Positions 62,098 to 64,000 of a stretch of 64,000 nucleotides of DNA are shown here, in pieces. Position 1 is the first letter of the stretch; each line of letters opens with the position of its first letter. The translations under genes were made by a program, and so were the position numbers. The notes beneath the pieces were generated by a model. That model was not told the origin of the DNA and searched no databases. It worked only from the letters and a program-made list of their open reading frames with translations. The stretch comes from DASZVB01 sp035545855. Its GTDB lineage: Bacteria > Myxococcota_A > Polyangia > Polyangiales > Polyangiaceae. The stretch covers positions 4,774-68,773 of the forward strand of contig DASZXK010000157.1 in NCBI GenBank assembly GCA_035545855.1. The letters are read 5' to 3'.

Positions 62098-62697
62098 TTA
62101 CGGAAAAAGACCCGGGCTTGACGGGTCGCCCGGCATCGAAGGCCGCGGCGTGGGTGTGATCGGCGGGCCGACCGCGACGCCTTGTAGGCTCGCACCGACC
62201 TTGATTTCGCAGGTGTCCACCGGGATCGCCTCTTCCACCGGCACGCCGGCGACGAAATCCTCCAGCACCGGCTTGTCCGGGGCGAGGGCCGCGGCGAAGA
62301 CAATGTCGGCCGCCTTGCAGAAATTCTCCGCGGCACCCGGCACGGTGCGGCGCTGTTCGGCATGGGCAATGGCGCGGGTCTTGTAGGCGTCATAGGCGGC
62401 ATTGCCCCGGACGGTCCCCTGCAGCCGCTTGAACATCGCCAGCATCAACGCATCCGAGCGGCGAAGCTCCTTGTTGAAAGCCGTCTGGAAACGGTTGAAG
62501 AGCTGGGTTTCCTTCTCGCCGCAGGCCAGGGCGGCATCGGTGAGTTCCTGCTGCACCGCCGAAACCTGGATCGCGGCGATTTCGGCCGGCGTGGCGCAAG
62601 CTCTTTGCAGCTCCGCCGCCTGGCCGACGCCGTGAAAGGCCAGAATGATGGCGCAGGCGCCCGCCTGGACTCTTATGGCCTGGATTTTTCCGGTCAT
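62098..62697 (-). CDS. Exported protein of unknown function (alphaproteobacterial segment)
   Basis: 199 residues from ATG 62697, with GGGAA six bases upstream. Signal peptide ends near 'GVGQAAELQRAC'. The mature part is helical with three cysteines ('RACATPAEIAAIQVSAVQQELTDAALACGEKETQLFNRF', 'FCKAADIVFAAAL', 'DTCEIKVG') and a Pro-rich C-terminus. Helical periplasmic proteins with this 'TDAALACGE...QLFNRFQTAF' block are common in Rhizobiales/Caulobacterales relatives; function unknown. Codon use differs from everything left of 61.6 kb. Confidence 0.72.
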   Translation of the reverse strand: MTGKIQAIRVQAGACAIILAFHGVGQAAELQRACATPAEIAAIQVSAVQQELTDAALACGEKETQLFNRFQTAFNKELRRSDALMLAMFKRLQGTVRGNAAYDAYKTRAIAHAEQRRTVPGAAENFCKAADIVFAAALAPDKPVLEDFVAGVPVEEAIPVDTCEIKVGASLQGVAVGPPITPTPRPSMPGDPSSPGLFP

Positions 62698-62848
62698 CGA
62701 AATTCCCGCTTTCGACAATCGAAGCCACTCTAACCCGCTTTTGCACCCCGGTGGCAATGGCCGGCGATAGTCCAGCCCCTCTTGCGATCTGGGATTGCAA
62801 CTTCGCGACCGACAGGGAGTTTTCATAGCGACGAAGTTCAGGTTCCCA

Positions 62849-63187
62849 ATGCCGCAGCATTTGGCGAAAATTGTCCTGGTCGCGGCCCTGATGGCGGCAA
62901 ATTCTGCCCTGACCCCTGCCCTGGCCCGCATGCCTTTCGGTGCCGGCCGGATGCCTTCGCCCACCGACTATCCCGGCGCGCCCAGGCCGGTTTATCCGGA
63001 CGAGGTCAAGCTGCCCTACGCGATGAATTATGCCGATGAGGCGGTCGAAAGTCTGGGCTTTAAAAACGGCCATATGGACCTTTTTTCCACCAAACCGTCC
63101 AAAACCAACCCCTATCTGCCGACTTTCAGCGGCGGGCTGGGCGGCGACGGCGCCATGCTGAAACTGCAGTGGCATCCGGGCGAATAA
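62849..63187 (+). CDS. Small exported protein of unknown function (alphaproteobacterial segment)
   Basis: 112 residues from ATG 62849, which begins a clean signal peptide (MPQHLAKIVLVAALMAANSA, cleavage near ALA-RMPFG). TTG 62795 is an in-frame alternative that would put 18 charged residues before the signal. Mature part is Pro/Gly-rich with 'YADEAVESLGFKNGHMDLFST' and a 'KLQWHPGE' end. No family recognised. Precedes asd on the same strand. Confidence 0.65.
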   Translation: MPQHLAKIVLVAALMAANSALTPALARMPFGAGRMPSPTDYPGAPRPVYPDEVKLPYAMNYADEAVESLGFKNGHMDLFSTKPSKTNPYLPTFSGGLGGDGAMLKLQWHPGE

Positions 63188-63268
63188 GCCTCTTCCGGTC
63201 ACCCCTTTCTTTTAGTATCTGTCCGCCCGTTCCGGGCCATCGGCCCTGCAAGAAGGAAAGAACAAGCA

Positions 63269-64000
63269 GTGTCTTTTAAAGTCGCAGTGGTCGGCGCGAC
63301 CGGCAATGTCGGACGCGAGATGCTTTCGGTGCTGGCGGAGCGTCAGTTTCCGGTGAGCGAAGTGGTGGCCCTGGCTTCCACGCGTTCGGTGGGGACCGAC
63401 ATTTCGTTTGGCGACAAGACACTCAAGGTCAAGGCACTCGACTATTACGATTTCAAAGGCACGGATATCGCCCTGATGTCGGCGGGCGGCGCCATCTCCA
63501 AGGAATGGGCGCCCAAGATCGCCGCTCAAGGCTGCCTGGTGATCGACAATTCCAGCGCCTGGCGCATGGACCGTGAGGTGCCGCTGGTGGTGCCGGAGGT
63601 CAATGCCGACGCACTGCACCAGATCAAGAAGGGCATCATCGCCAATCCCAATTGCTCGACGGCACAATTGGTGGTCGTGCTGAAGCCGCTGCATGACCTG
63701 GCCAAGATCAAACGCGTGGTGGTGGCGACCTATCAATCGGTCTCCGGCGCGGGCAAGGAAGCCATGGATGTGCTGTTCCGACAGACCCGCGCGGTCTTCG
63801 TGGCCGACCCGATCGAAGTGGAGAAATTCACCAAGCAGATCGCCTTCAACGTGATTCCGCATATCGATGTGTTCCTGGACTCCGGCTACACCAAGGAAGA
63901 ATGGAAGATGTCGGTCGAAACCCAGAAGATCCTGGATCCCGACATCCAGCTGGTCGCCACCTGCGTGCGTGTGCCGGTGTTCATTGCCCATAGCGAGGCG
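63269..64000 (+). CDS. asd: Aspartate-semialdehyde dehydrogenase, N-terminal 244 residues (3' end outside window)
   Basis: From GTG 63269, with AAGGAAAG upstream, the frame is open to the last base. 'VAVVGATGNVG' is the NADP-binding start; 'SAGGAISKEWAPK', 'VIDNSSAWRMD', 'IANPNCSTAQ' with catalytic Cys129, and 'VSGAGKEAMD' are hallmarks of Asd. It converts aspartyl phosphate to the semialdehyde for lysine, methionine and threonine synthesis. About 100 residues are missing at the right edge. Codon use (AAA, GAA, CTG) matches the other genes right of 61.66 kb. Confidence 0.95.
   Translation, partial: MSFKVAVVGATGNVGREMLSVLAERQFPVSEVVALASTRSVGTDISFGDKTLKVKALDYYDFKGTDIALMSAGGAISKEWAPKIAAQGCLVIDNSSAWRMDREVPLVVPEVNADALHQIKKGIIANPNCSTAQLVVVLKPLHDLAKIKRVVVATYQSVSGAGKEAMDVLFRQTRAVFVADPIEVEKFTKQIAFNVIPHIDVFLDSGYTKEEWKMSVETQKILDPDIQLVATCVRVPVFIAHSEA

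Noticed and set aside
63212..63991. 259-codon minus-strand frame opposite asd
   Set aside because: Antisense shadow; the plus strand carries all Asd motifs.

Overview
Two different genomes appear to be joined in this window. Positions 1 to about 61,610 are very GC-rich, use GTG/TTG starts freely, favour CTC for leucine and GAG for glutamate, and carry many lipoproteins with Cys-rich or VWA domains, two-component and c-di-GMP proteins, Hsp70-like proteins and a MoxR/VWA cluster. That profile fits a myxobacterium-type bacterium (Myxococcota, probably Polyangia). From about 61,663 to the end, codon use changes (CTG, GAA, AAA, TAT, ATT become common) and the genes look alphaproteobacterial: an OmpA-type domain, two small exported proteins and aspartate-semialdehyde dehydrogenase. 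The change falls exactly inside an 18-proline tract (61,609-61,662), so I read it as a probable assembly chimera rather than a natural gene fusion.

Layout. 1-5 kb: end of ilvE, a lipoprotein, a GT-C-type membrane glycosyltransferase, a PpiD/SurA-like foldase and a small unknown protein. 5-11 kb: PilZ protein, DinG-like helicase, GAF-GGDEF diguanylate cyclase, metallo-beta-lactamase-fold hydrolase, and a response-regulator receiver fused to a histone-H1-like Lys/Ala tail. 11.2-19.7 kb: a tight five-gene cluster (coiled-coil membrane protein, MoxR ATPase, DUF58, two VWA membrane proteins). 19.7-26.9 kb: Cys-rich lipoprotein, plant-type glutamate-cysteine ligase, a 19-bp tandem repeat, an acyl-CoA dehydrogenase, a multispanning membrane protein and a two-gene unknown operon. 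27-29.2 kb: groES-groEL behind a sigma70-like promoter and a CIRCE operator, followed by a hairpin. 29.2-39.8 kb: lipoproteins, MBOAT acyltransferase with a tail-anchored partner, polysaccharide deacetylase, hydrolase/histidine kinase pair, membrane GAF-GGDEF protein, HAD phosphatase and a PNPOx-like protein. 39.8-49.5 kb: a run of minus-strand genes (HEAT protein, beta-propeller/HEAT lipoprotein, DUF2760, two Hsp70-like proteins, VWA lipoprotein). 49.5-55.7 kb: NUDIX hydrolase coupled to NAD kinase, DUF362 protein, Cys-rich lipoprotein, membrane cyclophilin and a His-rich membrane protein. 56-61.6 kb: a giant lipoprotein with eighteen 49-residue, 8-Cys repeats and two VWA-like regions.

How the parts may work together: the MoxR-VWA cluster and the DUF2760-Hsp70 run are probably two separate ATP-driven protein-remodelling systems of unknown client. 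The cell envelope is heavily represented (foldases, lipoproteins, acyl- and glycosyltransferases, deacetylase). Two diguanylate cyclases with intact GGEEF and RxxD inhibitory sites plus a PilZ receptor point to c-di-GMP control. No rRNA, tRNA, CRISPR array, insertion sequence, prophage or origin was recognised by eye.
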